From assembly GCF_018448785.1 (NCBI RefSeq), contig NZ_JAHCLU010000006.1:124001-188000 (forward strand): a stretch of DNA of 64,000 nucleotides, read 5' to 3'. A program made the translations under genes and the position numbers. Position 1 is the stretch's first letter; each line of letters begins with the position of its first letter. The notes under the pieces are model-generated. The model was not told where the DNA came from. It did not search any database and saw nothing but the letters and a program-made list of their open reading frames with translations. Shown one piece after another: positions 15,876 through 24,998 of this stretch. This stretch comes from Halomonas jincaotanensis (GTDB taxonomy: Bacteria; Pseudomonadota; Gammaproteobacteria; Pseudomonadales; Halomonadaceae).

Positions 15876-18143
15876 TCATCGTGCGTCGTCTTGTGTCATC
15901 CTCGCTGAGGGGAGTGGCACCAGGGGTAGACGGGAGTGTTTCGCCAGCAACCAGCGGAAGTCCTCTACTTCCAGCGGCATGCTGTAATAGTACCCTTGGC
16001 CGATACGGCATCCCAGTTCGAGCAGGACATCACGCACGGCGGTATTCTCTACCCCCTCCGCCACGGTGTCGGCCCCGAGCACTTGGCTGATGCCCAGGAT
16101 CATCGACACGATATTGCGGTTGAAGGGCTTGTCGAGGATTCCCCGCACGAACCCCATGTCGATCTTGATCTCGTCGAAGGGATATTGCTGGAGGTAGAGC
16201 AGTGACGAATAGCCGGTGCCAAAATCGTCGAGGGACAGCCTGACGCCAAGCGCATGCAGGTCATTGATCTGTCGGCGCAGCAACTCGGACTCCTCGCTGA
16301 ATACACTCTCGGTGATCTCCAGAGTGAGCGCGGCCGGGTCGATGGCATGGGTCTCGAGGGCTTCGCGCACCTTGTGGTTGAAGTCGCCTAGACGGAACTG
16401 GTCCACCGAGACGTTCACCGAGACCCGGACCAGGTCGAGGCCCGCATCCTGCCATTCGCGCAGATGGTGGCATGCCTGGAAGAGCACCCAGTCACCGATC
16501 GGGCCGATCAACTGGCTCTGCTCGGCGATGGGAATGAACTGGCCGGGCATCTGCATGCCGCGCTGCGGGTGCATCCAGCGGATCAACGCCTCGCAGCCGA
16601 TTACCTCGCCGCTGGCCAGGTTCACCTTGGGCTGGTAATGTAACTCGAACTGATCTTCCTCCAGGGCCCGGCGAAGGTCACGGGTCAGATCGAGGCGGTG
16701 CTGGGCGATCCGATCCATTTCCCGGTTGTAGCGATAGAATTTGCTGTTGTCGCGCAGGCGGGTCTCGTGCAGGGCGATCTCCACTTCGTGCAGCAGAGTT
16801 TCGGCGCTGCGCTCGTCCTCGCCGAGCAGGGTATAGCCCCCCCAGACCGAGATCTCGATGAGGATCTCTCCGATGCGAAACGGCCGCTGAAACATCTTGG
16901 CCAGTGAATCGAGACGCTCGGGATGGTCTCTGGCGTGGTCATCGGGCAGGAAGAGGATGAACTGGTCACCGCTGATACGGCCGATGAGAGCGTGGTCGCA
17001 GAGGTGATTTTCCAGGCGGCGCGCCAGCTTGATCAGCAGGCGGTCTCCGATGTTATAGCCATGGGCATCATTGACGTTGCGCATTTCCCTGATGTCCAGC
17101 AGGGCGATGATATCCTGCGGATTCCATCCGTACCGGCCGATGTGGCTCGAAAATGCCGCGCTGAAGCCCGGTCGATTGGCGAGGCCAGTCAGGGAATCCT
17201 GATAGGCCTGTCGCTTCAGCTCCTCTTCGGCCAGCTTGCGTTCGGTGATATCCACATGCATCACCACGGCCCCCGGGAAGCCCTCGGTTTCATGGCCAGG
17301 TGCCAGCCGGGTGGCCATCATACGAAACCAGCGTGGCTGGTCCGGGGAATGGCAGGGATACTCCAGGGCGAAGGTTTCCTGGTCGCCAGCCAGCACGGCC
17401 TGCAGGCCCTCGGCGGTCTGGAGAGCCTCCTCGGCGCAATCGCCGGTAGCGGCACGGCAGATCTCGAGGTAGTTGCTGCCAACGCCGAAGTTGGCGTCCC
17501 GGAAGTCATTGTTGGTCGCGAAGTGTCGCCACTGGTCGTTGACGTCGAGGATCCTGCCGTCGCCATCCAGCAGGGCGATGTGGGCGGGAAGTGAATTGAT
17601 CAGCGCCCGGCGGTCGGTCAGGGCGTCGGAGAGTGACTCGACCATGGCGGCCTGCTGGTCGAGCATCCGATTGAAGGTGCGCGCGAGGTCGGCGAACTCG
17701 TCCGACCCCGTGACCGGGACTCGAGTGTCTTGATCACCGGCTTCCACTCGCCGGGTGGCGTGGGAAAGCGCCCGCAGGGGACCGTTGATGCGTCGGAAGA
17801 TCACGCCGAAGGCGAGGATACAGAGGGCGCCGAAAAGCGCCGCGGCCACCCCGAACCCCATGGCGAGCCATCGGGTATCTCGGGCGATTCTCGCCTGGTG
17901 TTGATGCACTACCTCCTGAAGGGCCGTATCCAGGGTGGTGCCCAGGTCGGCCACCCGGCTCACGACCTGGCTGTCGCTGACCAAGGAGGAAGTGTCGATG
18001 CGGCCCTGAAGTGCCATCAAGGAGGCGATCTCGTCTTGCCTGTCCTGCATCGATGACAGGCTGTGGACACCCATGAATACCAGCATGGCAAGTCCCAGCA
18101 AGCAGCCAACGATGCTGACGAGCGACAGGCGAAGCAGCTTCAT
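15876..18143 (-). CDS. Membrane HAMP-PAS-GGDEF(degenerate)-EAL phosphodiesterase, first gene of the kai operon
   Basis: A 755-residue inner-membrane protein. It has transmembrane helices near residues 5-25 and 95-118 with a short periplasmic loop between, then HAMP (about 115-165), PAS (about 175-303), a GGDEF domain whose signature is SGDQF (391-395) and whose metal site is altered, and an EAL domain (EAL at 518-520, then NVSVDQF, EITES, DDFGTGYSS, AEGVEN). It should hydrolyse cyclic di-GMP rather than make it. ATG 18143 starts directly before the first membrane helix; the frame opens at 18230 but the extra 29 residues are polar and unlike a membrane protein start. Its stop overlaps the alternative kaiC start. 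Confidence 0.83.
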   Translation of the reverse strand: MKLLRLSLVSIVGCLLGLAMLVFMGVHSLSSMQDRQDEIASLMALQGRIDTSSLVSDSQVVSRVADLGTTLDTALQEVVHQHQARIARDTRWLAMGFGVAAALFGALCILAFGVIFRRINGPLRALSHATRRVEAGDQDTRVPVTGSDEFADLARTFNRMLDQQAAMVESLSDALTDRRALINSLPAHIALLDGDGRILDVNDQWRHFATNNDFRDANFGVGSNYLEICRAATGDCAEEALQTAEGLQAVLAGDQETFALEYPCHSPDQPRWFRMMATRLAPGHETEGFPGAVVMHVDITERKLAEEELKRQAYQDSLTGLANRPGFSAAFSSHIGRYGWNPQDIIALLDIREMRNVNDAHGYNIGDRLLIKLARRLENHLCDHALIGRISGDQFILFLPDDHARDHPERLDSLAKMFQRPFRIGEILIEISVWGGYTLLGEDERSAETLLHEVEIALHETRLRDNSKFYRYNREMDRIAQHRLDLTRDLRRALEEDQFELHYQPKVNLASGEVIGCEALIRWMHPQRGMQMPGQFIPIAEQSQLIGPIGDWVLFQACHHLREWQDAGLDLVRVSVNVSVDQFRLGDFNHKVREALETHAIDPAALTLEITESVFSEESELLRRQINDLHALGVRLSLDDFGTGYSSLLYLQQYPFDEIKIDMGFVRGILDKPFNRNIVSMILGISQVLGADTVAEGVENTAVRDVLLELGCRIGQGYYYSMPLEVEDFRWLLAKHSRLPLVPLPSARMTQDDAR

Positions 18144-18439
18144 GGCGAGGGTGCCTCGAGGGTTGGATTGTGCACGGGGATGCCCACGGCGCCCGGCAGC
18201 AAGGTTTGCAATGCCACCATAGCTGGTCATCTCATGCGTTAGGATGATACACAGGTATACGAGTTTTTTGGCGTTTCCCTAGGGCCATCATGGCATCATT
18301 AAAGCTTACTTTATTCTCATCGATTCACACGGGTAAGCGGCGCGGCGCCGGCGGACAACGGGGCGGCGTGCTTTTGAGCGCTAGATAACCGTGCAAGGTT
18401 CCAGGCACCTGGCATCCAGGGAACGAGGGGAGGGCGGCC

Positions 18440-19444
18440 ATGTCGATTGGCGGGTGGCGGTGGAGTCTGGCCTTTCTGGTAGGGGTGAGTCTCGGTGGAT
18501 GGGCGCAGGAAAGCCCTGAAGCGCAAGCGCGATCCTTGCACGGGGGCGACGAGATACGCCTGGTGATCCCCTTCGGCCGGGGTGGGGCAACTGACGTGCT
18601 GTTTCGTCAGATCGCCGGGCCCGTCAGCGAGCGACTGGGTCGGCGAATCGTGCTGGAGAACGTCTCCGGGGCGGCCGCGACGCGCGGCGCCCAGCGTGTG
18701 AGGGAGGCGGCCCCGGATGGTCGCACACTGCTGGGTAGCCATCAGACCTTGATCCTTTCGTTCCTGTCGGGCATCTCGGCGCATGAATTCCAGGACTTCG
18801 TCCCGGTGGCGCTGTTGATGCGCACGATCAATATTCCCACTACCCACTCGCAGCATCTGGTGCAGTCTGCCGCCGGGTTCGCCGAGCATGTCAAGTCGCA
18901 AGCGACGCAGAAGGGCGCGCGGTCGGTGCGTATCGGCATGATCAAGGGATCGACCGATCACTTCTTCTGGTTGCAATTCCTGAAGGCAGTGGGGGTCGAG
19001 CCCGCGGCGGTACAGATGGTGGGCTATCCCGACACTGTCTCCCAGGTAGCGGCATTGCTCGGTCACGAGATCGACTTCTCAATGCTCAATCTGCCCTCGG
19101 CGGGCGAGATGTACGAGAAGGGCATGCTCCGCCCGCTGGGAGTGGCGGCTGATCAACGCCTTGTGGGCCTACCCGAGGTGCCGACCCTTGAGGAGCAAGG
19201 CATCGCGGTAATCAATACCACCAACCGAGGGTTATTCGCTCCGCTGGGCACGCCTCGTGAACAACTGGAGCCGGTGGTCTCGGCCCTTGCCGTCACCCTG
19301 GGTGACGACGCGCTGGCCGAACGGCTCGAGCACGAGTTCGGTACCCGAGTGGATATGCGCCTGTTCGAGGATTACGCCGCCTATCTTTCGAACCGCACCC
19401 AGGCGCTCAAGTCGCTTGCCGATGAGTTGGGGTTTTCCAGATGA
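18440..19444 (+). CDS. TctC/Bug-family periplasmic solute-binding protein
   Basis: A 334-residue exported protein of the tripartite tricarboxylate transporter receptor family, which binds small carboxylates in the periplasm. The signal peptide covers about residues 1-30 (hydrophobic SLAFLVGVSLGGWA). Family features are IRLVIPFGRGGATDVLFRQIA, RIVLENVSGAAATRGAQRV, and a late EVPTLEEQGI and FAPLGTPREQLEPV. A good ribosome site (GAGGGGAGGG) precedes ATG 18440. No tctA or tctB membrane gene is nearby; instead its stop overlaps the start of a membrane GGDEF-EAL gene in ATGA. This suggests a sensing rather than a transport role. Confidence 0.8.
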   Translation: MSIGGWRWSLAFLVGVSLGGWAQESPEAQARSLHGGDEIRLVIPFGRGGATDVLFRQIAGPVSERLGRRIVLENVSGAAATRGAQRVREAAPDGRTLLGSHQTLILSFLSGISAHEFQDFVPVALLMRTINIPTTHSQHLVQSAAGFAEHVKSQATQKGARSVRIGMIKGSTDHFFWLQFLKAVGVEPAAVQMVGYPDTVSQVAALLGHEIDFSMLNLPSAGEMYEKGMLRPLGVAADQRLVGLPEVPTLEEQGIAVINTTNRGLFAPLGTPREQLEPVVSALAVTLGDDALAERLEHEFGTRVDMRLFEDYAAYLSNRTQALKSLADELGFSR

Positions 19445-22400
19445 CCGGCCGCCACCCAACCAAAGGACGCGCGGGCTCAGCGATGCCTTACAGGGCGCGC
19501 GACATCGCGTTGGAAACGGCACTGGCGATGACGGCGGCCACCTTCATGGTGCTGGGCATGCTGGGTCTGCTGGCGTTCGCGGTGGGCCTGTCCTATCCCC
19601 TGCGCAGTGTACTGGTACCCGATGCGGCGCTGGCGGCCCTGCTGGGCGGGACCGGCCTTCTAGCCTGCACGTTTGCCTGGCATCGTACCCGGCGCCTCGC
19701 CGGCGCCGTGCTGATGGTGCTGGTCCTGTACTCGCTATTCCAGGAGCTCATCGTCCCTGAGAGCGGCTCCTGGCTGACCGGTCGTGAGCGTATTGTGCCC
19801 GCAGCGTCCAGCGTGCTGCTCGGCGTGGCATTGTGTCTGATGCTGGGCATTCGAGGCCGCGTTCTTCGCAGGCTATGGGCGGGGGTGGGGCTGACGCTGA
19901 CCGGGCTCGGCGTGATATCGCTAGGCGTACTTTTGCTGGGCGGTGACAACCTCTGGACCGAGGTCTACGTTTCATCGCCCATGGCGGCCACCTTGTGTCT
20001 GTTGATCTGCGGCCTGGCCATGGGATTGATGGCACAGCGTGGCGAGCGACAGGCGCTGCAGGTGGGCAGGATGGCCATTCTGGCGGGGCTGCTGGGTATC
20101 GTGCTGAGCGGATCGGCCTGGTACTTGCTCAGTTGGCAGTATCAGGACAGCAAGCGCCAGCAGGCGAGCTACGTCCTCGACAATATCCAGTTGAACACCG
20201 AACAGATGATGGCTTCGCAGCTATTGCTGGTGCAGCGCATGGCCGAACGGCTGGAGGCGGCGCAAGGCCGCTTCGAACAGACGGTATTGGAGCGGGATAT
20301 CCGCAACTACCTTCGGGATGCCCCGGGGCTCCAGGCTATCGGACTTTTGAATGCTCAAGGCGCCAGGGTCTGGGGACAGGGTCGCGATGATCCGGCGTGG
20401 GACTGGTTAGGCCGGACACTCATCGACAGCCGGGTGGAAGCCTGGCTTGATCTCGACTTTCCGCAGCCGCGCTTGCTACTTCCTGACGACGAGGCCGCTC
20501 AGATGGCGCTGATGGCGATGCCGGTCATGACATCGGGCCATCGGCTGGTGGCCAGTCTGGATATGGCCATCCTGCTCGATGAGCAGCTGCGGGTGCAGTT
20601 GGGCACGCATCTCGTGCGCATTCACCGGGATGACCAGACGCTGCTCGAGATCCGAGCGCCGGGTCGTACGGCAGCGCCGAGCGAGAGTCTGTTTCCGCGC
20701 CTGGAACAACGCCATGTCGGATTGCCGGGCGGTATCATGCTCACGCTTGAAGTGTTCCCCGATTCGGCGCGGGACATGCTCGAGGCCGACCTGGTACCTG
20801 GTGGCGTGGGGATTGCCGGGCTGATGCTGAGTTACCTGCTGGCCTACAGCCTGGGGCTGGCGCAGCTGGTGCTTGGCCGCTCACGTGAGCTCGCCGCGGC
20901 ACACCGTTATCTGGAGGCACAGCAAGGCATTCAGGCGTCGATCGCCCGCGATGCACCGTTGGAGGAGACACTGCGTCGGGTCTGTCGGATGCTTGAGCAG
21001 CAGATACCGGGGGCGCTGTGTTCGGTCATGCAGCGCCGTGGTGAGAAGCACCTGGTGCTGATGTCGGGCGACAGTCTGCCGCCGGCGTTTCGCGAGGCAT
21101 TGGGTGAGATCGAGATCGGTGCCGATGTGGGTGCCTGTGGCAGTTCGGCCTTCCGACGCGAAACGGTGATCTGCGAGGATATCCTCTCGGATACTCGCTG
21201 GCAGGGGTTTCACGCCATTGCCGCCGCCGCCGAGTTGCGCGCCTGCTGGTCCTGCCCGGTAATCGCCTCGGACGGTCGGGTGCTGGGCACCTTCGCCACC
21301 TATTATCGCGTCATCGGGAGTCCGGATGAGCACGAACTCGAGCAAATCCACAAGGCGGCGGAGTTGGTAGCCTTGGCCATCGAGCGCCAGCAGGATCGCC
21401 ATTCGTTGTGGCAGAGCGAGCAGCGCTACCGCTCGCTGTTCGCCTACAACCCCGATGCCGTGTTCTCGCTGGACCCCATGGGTCACGTCGACACTGCCAA
21501 CGCTACCTGTGGCGAGATCACCGGGCTCGACAACGAGGCGATCATCGGGACGCACTTTTCCCAGCTCATTCAGCCCGAAGACGTTGCTCGCAGCCAATGG
21601 CAATTCGAGACAGCGTGCGCGGGGAAGACGGCGCGTTTCGAGTTGAGTCTGATCAATCGAGACGGCGAGGAGCGGATGCTCGACCTTACTATTCTGCCGA
21701 TTATGGTGGAGGGACGCATCCAAGGCGTCTACGGCATCGCCAAGGATATTTCCGATCGCAAGGTATATGAAGCGCAGCTAGCCCACCACGCCAGCCACGA
21801 TGCACTCACTGGGCTGGCCAATCGCTCCCTGTTCGAGGATCGACTCGCCCACGACTTCGCTCTTGCCTGTCGCCATGGTTATTGTCTTGCGGTGCTATTC
21901 GTCGATCTCGACGACTTCAAACCGATCAACGACAGTTTGGGGCATGCCCTGGGCGACAAGGTGCTGATCGAGGTAGCGAACCGGCTCACCACAGGCATAC
22001 GCACCGGCGATACGCTGGCGCGCCTGGGGGGCGACGAGTTCGTGGTGCTGCTCCCCGACCTGACCGACGAGCAGCAGGCACTGCAGATGGCGGAGCGCTT
22101 GTTGTCCCTGATCGCGCAACCCTACTGCATCAATGATCTGGAATTACACCTCACCTGCAGCATCGGTATCGCTGTGAGCGATGGGGATACTGAACATTCC
22201 ATGATGCTGATCCAGCAGGCCGACATGGCGATGTACAGGGCCAAGCGGCAGGGGCGTAATGCGTATCAATGGTTCACCCGCGAGATTACCGCCAAGGTCA
22301 ACGAGCGGGTCGCATTGCGCAACGAGCTACAGGAGGCGATCGACAAGCAACAACTGGAACTGCATTACCAGCCGCTGCTGGATCGTGAGGGCGAGGTGGT

Positions 22401-23076
22401 GAGCGTCGAGGCGCTTCTGCGCTGGAAGCATCCTGCCAAGGGTTATATCCCGCCGGACGTGTTCATTCCGCTGGCCGAGGAAACCGGCCAGATCATGCCG
22501 ATAAGTCAATGGGTACTGGAGCGCGCGTGTCTGGATATGGGCCATCTGGAGGCGAGTGGCTACGGTGCTCTACGTGTGGCAGTGAACCTCTCTCCGCTGC
22601 AGTTCCATCGCTCAGGTTTCCTGACGACGCTGAGTGAGACGCTCACGACCACTGGACTGCCGGCCGGGCGTCTCGAGCTCGAGCTCACCGAGGGCATCCT
22701 CATGAACGATACCGAGGCCGCCATCGAGATCCTGCATGCCCTTCGCGGCATGGGCATCGAGGTCTCCATCGATGATTTCGGCACCGGCTTTTCCAGTCTC
22801 AGCTATCTCAAGCACCTGCCCATCGGCAAGGTCAAGATCGATCGCAGTTTCGTCAAGGAGCTGGCGCGGCGCGCCGACGATGCTGCGATCGCCCAGGGCA
22901 TCATCTCCATGGCGCATCACCTGGGACTCGACGTGGTTGCCGAGGGCATCGAAACCAGCGAGCAGCATGGCCTGTTGCTGCGCTATGGTTGTGATGTCTT
23001 CCAGGGCTTTCTGCTCGCCCGCCCGATGCCGCTCGCCCGGTTGGAGGAATTCCTTGCGCAGCGGGTCGTGGTGTGA
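19441..23076 (+). CDS. Large membrane GAF-PAS-GGDEF-EAL cyclic di-GMP protein
   Basis: A 1211-residue inner-membrane protein. About seven transmembrane helices (residues 23-230) are followed by a periplasmic region (about 235-450), another helix (about 453-478), GAF (about 500-645, with GACGSSAFRRETV), PAS (about 655-775), GGDEF (863-867, with an RTGD inhibitory site at 854-857) and EAL (990-992, followed by NLSPLQF, ELTEG, DDFGTGFSS, KIDRSF and AEGIET). Both output domains look intact, so net activity depends on the sensors. Its ATG overlaps the stop of the TctC-like gene, and the periplasmic region is a candidate docking site for that binding protein. Confidence 0.85.
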   Translation: MTGRHPTKGRAGSAMPYRARDIALETALAMTAATFMVLGMLGLLAFAVGLSYPLRSVLVPDAALAALLGGTGLLACTFAWHRTRRLAGAVLMVLVLYSLFQELIVPESGSWLTGRERIVPAASSVLLGVALCLMLGIRGRVLRRLWAGVGLTLTGLGVISLGVLLLGGDNLWTEVYVSSPMAATLCLLICGLAMGLMAQRGERQALQVGRMAILAGLLGIVLSGSAWYLLSWQYQDSKRQQASYVLDNIQLNTEQMMASQLLLVQRMAERLEAAQGRFEQTVLERDIRNYLRDAPGLQAIGLLNAQGARVWGQGRDDPAWDWLGRTLIDSRVEAWLDLDFPQPRLLLPDDEAAQMALMAMPVMTSGHRLVASLDMAILLDEQLRVQLGTHLVRIHRDDQTLLEIRAPGRTAAPSESLFPRLEQRHVGLPGGIMLTLEVFPDSARDMLEADLVPGGVGIAGLMLSYLLAYSLGLAQLVLGRSRELAAAHRYLEAQQGIQASIARDAPLEETLRRVCRMLEQQIPGALCSVMQRRGEKHLVLMSGDSLPPAFREALGEIEIGADVGACGSSAFRRETVICEDILSDTRWQGFHAIAAAAELRACWSCPVIASDGRVLGTFATYYRVIGSPDEHELEQIHKAAELVALAIERQQDRHSLWQSEQRYRSLFAYNPDAVFSLDPMGHVDTANATCGEITGLDNEAIIGTHFSQLIQPEDVARSQWQFETACAGKTARFELSLINRDGEERMLDLTILPIMVEGRIQGVYGIAKDISDRKVYEAQLAHHASHDALTGLANRSLFEDRLAHDFALACRHGYCLAVLFVDLDDFKPINDSLGHALGDKVLIEVANRLTTGIRTGDTLARLGGDEFVVLLPDLTDEQQALQMAERLLSLIAQPYCINDLELHLTCSIGIAVSDGDTEHSMMLIQQADMAMYRAKRQGRNAYQWFTREITAKVNERVALRNELQEAIDKQQLELHYQPLLDREGEVVSVEALLRWKHPAKGYIPPDVFIPLAEETGQIMPISQWVLERACLDMGHLEASGYGALRVAVNLSPLQFHRSGFLTTLSETLTTTGLPAGRLELELTEGILMNDTEAAIEILHALRGMGIEVSIDDFGTGFSSLSYLKHLPIGKVKIDRSFVKELARRADDAAIAQGIISMAHHLGLDVVAEGIETSEQHGLLLRYGCDVFQGFLLARPMPLARLEEFLAQRVVV

Positions 23077-23113
23077 GTGCCGCCTTAGGGAATCAAGAAC
23101 AGGACAACGAACG

Positions 23114-23917
23114 ATGGATTATTGTGCAAGGGTCGTGGGCCACTGCGGCCGCTGTGAGGGCGATCTGCCCTTCGACTTCACCATGGCCTTTCAACCGATC
23201 GTGGATCTGGCCGAGGCCAGGGTAGTGAGCTATGAAGCGTTAGTGCGTGGAAGGCAGGGCGAATCGGCCTGGAGCATCATTTCCCAGGTGACCGACGAGA
23301 TGCTCTACCGCTTCGATCAGGCCTGCCGGGTGAAAGCCATCGAGCTTGCCAGCGAACTGGGCATGCGCGAGACATTGTCGATCAATTTTCTGCCCAATGC
23401 GGTCTATGAGCCCCAGGCGTGTATCCAGGCTACACTCGAAGTGTCTGAGCGCGTGGGTTGGCCCACCGACCGTATCGTGTTTGAAATCACCGAGACGGAA
23501 AAGGTCAGGGACCGTCGGCATCTGCGCAATATCATCAATGCCTACCATGCCATGGGATTCACCACGGCATTGGATGACTTCGGCAACGGCTATGCCAATC
23601 TGGATCTGCTGACCGACTTGATGCCGGATCGGCTCAAGATCGATCGCGAGCTGGTCATGGGCTGCGATACCGACTTTCGCCGGCAGGCGCTGGTGCGCGC
23701 TGTTAAAGGCCTCGCCGACGAGTTGAACATTGGGTTGATCGCTGAAGGGGTAGAAACCCACGAGGAAGCCATGTGGCTGGGTCGCTTGGGAATCAATCGT
23801 CAACAAGGTTTCTACTTTGCGCGGCCGGTTGTCGAGTCGCTGGGCGAGGATCTTCGTCCCCGATTGAAGGCATTACGCGAGGAGATGCGCTTCAGTATGG
23901 AGGCCGGCCTGCCATGA
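23114..23917 (+). CDS. Stand-alone EAL-domain phosphodiesterase
   Basis: A 267-residue cytoplasmic EAL protein that would hydrolyse cyclic di-GMP. The EAL signature is SYEALVRG (E41-L43) and the later elements INFLPNAV, FEITETE, LDDFGNGYANL, LKIDREL and AEGVETHEEA are present. The N-terminus carries three cysteines (C4, C11, C14) as CGRC, which could bind metal or sense redox. ATG 23114 was chosen because it begins the conserved domain and has AGGACAACGAACG before it; the longer open frame from 22736 lies inside the preceding gene. It follows that gene by 37 bases and is probably co-transcribed. Confidence 0.85.
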   Translation: MDYCARVVGHCGRCEGDLPFDFTMAFQPIVDLAEARVVSYEALVRGRQGESAWSIISQVTDEMLYRFDQACRVKAIELASELGMRETLSINFLPNAVYEPQACIQATLEVSERVGWPTDRIVFEITETEKVRDRRHLRNIINAYHAMGFTTALDDFGNGYANLDLLTDLMPDRLKIDRELVMGCDTDFRRQALVRAVKGLADELNIGLIAEGVETHEEAMWLGRLGINRQQGFYFARPVVESLGEDLRPRLKALREEMRFSMEAGLP

Positions 23918-23960
23918 TCACCGGGACGTCGTGATACGCCTCCAGGGAGAGCCACCATCG

Positions 23961-24974
23961 ATGGCAGCAAGACCACCAGACGGGGAAGATCAGGAAAAGG
24001 GTGACGGCGACGTTCGATCCGCTGTCGTGCGTTTCCTGAGTTGCCCGGAAAGCTACCCCGAGCCGACCTCGGAGGTGGAGCTTCGCGAGACGCACCTTTC
24101 CTGCGTATTCCTGACGGATGAGTCCGTCTACAAGTTAAAAAAGCCCCTACGCTATGACTTCCTGGATTTCAGCACCCTCGAGGCACGGCGGCGCAACTGC
24201 GAAACCGAGGTCAGGCTCAATGCCGAGCTGGCGCCATCCATCTACGAGGGTGTGGTGACCCTGGCCGAGGATCCTCATGACGGCCTCAACCTTGAGGGGC
24301 GAGGTGAGCCGATCGAGACCCTGGTGAAGATGCGGCGTTTGCCGGATGAGTGGAATCTTGAGAACCGCCTGGGCGAGGATCGGGTCAGGGCCCGGGATGT
24401 CAAGAAGGCGGCCAGGCAGCTGGCGCGATTCTATGCCGGCCAGGACGCCAAAAGACGGGTCAAGGCCGACGACATCGAGGATAAGGTCGGCGAATGTCTG
24501 GAGGAGCTGGCGGATCTGCCGGTCGATGTCGATGAGGAGATGACGGCCCTGGGGGTTGCCCTGCGGGAAGCGCTCCGCTCCCAGCGCCAGCCGCTCGAGC
24601 AGCGACACCAGCTGGACGTTCATGGTGATCTGCGCCCCGAGCATGTCTATCTCGGCGAGGAGCCGGTGTTCATCGACCGGCTGGAATTCGATCCCGAGCT
24701 GCGCCTCATGGATCCGCTGGAGGAGCTGAGCTTCTTCGCCATGGAGTGCGAGAGGCGGGACGGCGGCTGGATTGGCAGTCAGTTTCTCGACGTTTACCGG
24801 GAGGAGACCGGGGACCCTGCCCCTGAGGCCCTGGTAGCGCTCTATACGGCGTATCGTGCCCTTCTCTGGGCCGTTCTCGCCGCCCGCCACCTGGAGCGAG
24901 AGGACCACCGCAAGCCTTGGGGCCGCATCACCCGCGACTATCTGCGACGGGGACTAAGGGCCCTGGGCTCGTGA
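23961..24974 (+). CDS. Aminoglycoside-phosphotransferase-fold protein of unknown substrate
   Basis: A 337-residue kinase-like protein. The catalytic loop is VHGDLRPEHVYL (H221 onwards) and the metal-binding segment is FIDRLEFD (237-244), as in the N-terminal half of bifunctional APH/ATP-binding proteins; the lysine region VYKLKKPLRYDFLDF lies at 56-70. The second, P-loop half of such proteins is absent. ATG 23961 is preceded by GGGAG at about 11 bases; a GTG at 23931 is possible. It ends 24 bases from the convergent PRPP synthetase gene. The substrate is not known, and antibiotic resistance should not be assumed. Confidence 0.7.
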   Translation: MAARPPDGEDQEKGDGDVRSAVVRFLSCPESYPEPTSEVELRETHLSCVFLTDESVYKLKKPLRYDFLDFSTLEARRRNCETEVRLNAELAPSIYEGVVTLAEDPHDGLNLEGRGEPIETLVKMRRLPDEWNLENRLGEDRVRARDVKKAARQLARFYAGQDAKRRVKADDIEDKVGECLEELADLPVDVDEEMTALGVALREALRSQRQPLEQRHQLDVHGDLRPEHVYLGEEPVFIDRLEFDPELRLMDPLEELSFFAMECERRDGGWIGSQFLDVYREETGDPAPEALVALYTAYRALLWAVLAARHLEREDHRKPWGRITRDYLRRGLRALGS

Positions 24975-24998
24975 GACGCCCCCTGTCCCTGGGAGTGC

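Noticed and set aside
18144-18230. 29-residue extension of the kai-operon EAL protein
   Set aside because: The extension is Arg/Gly/Pro-rich and precedes a typical membrane start MKLLRLSLVS at 18143.
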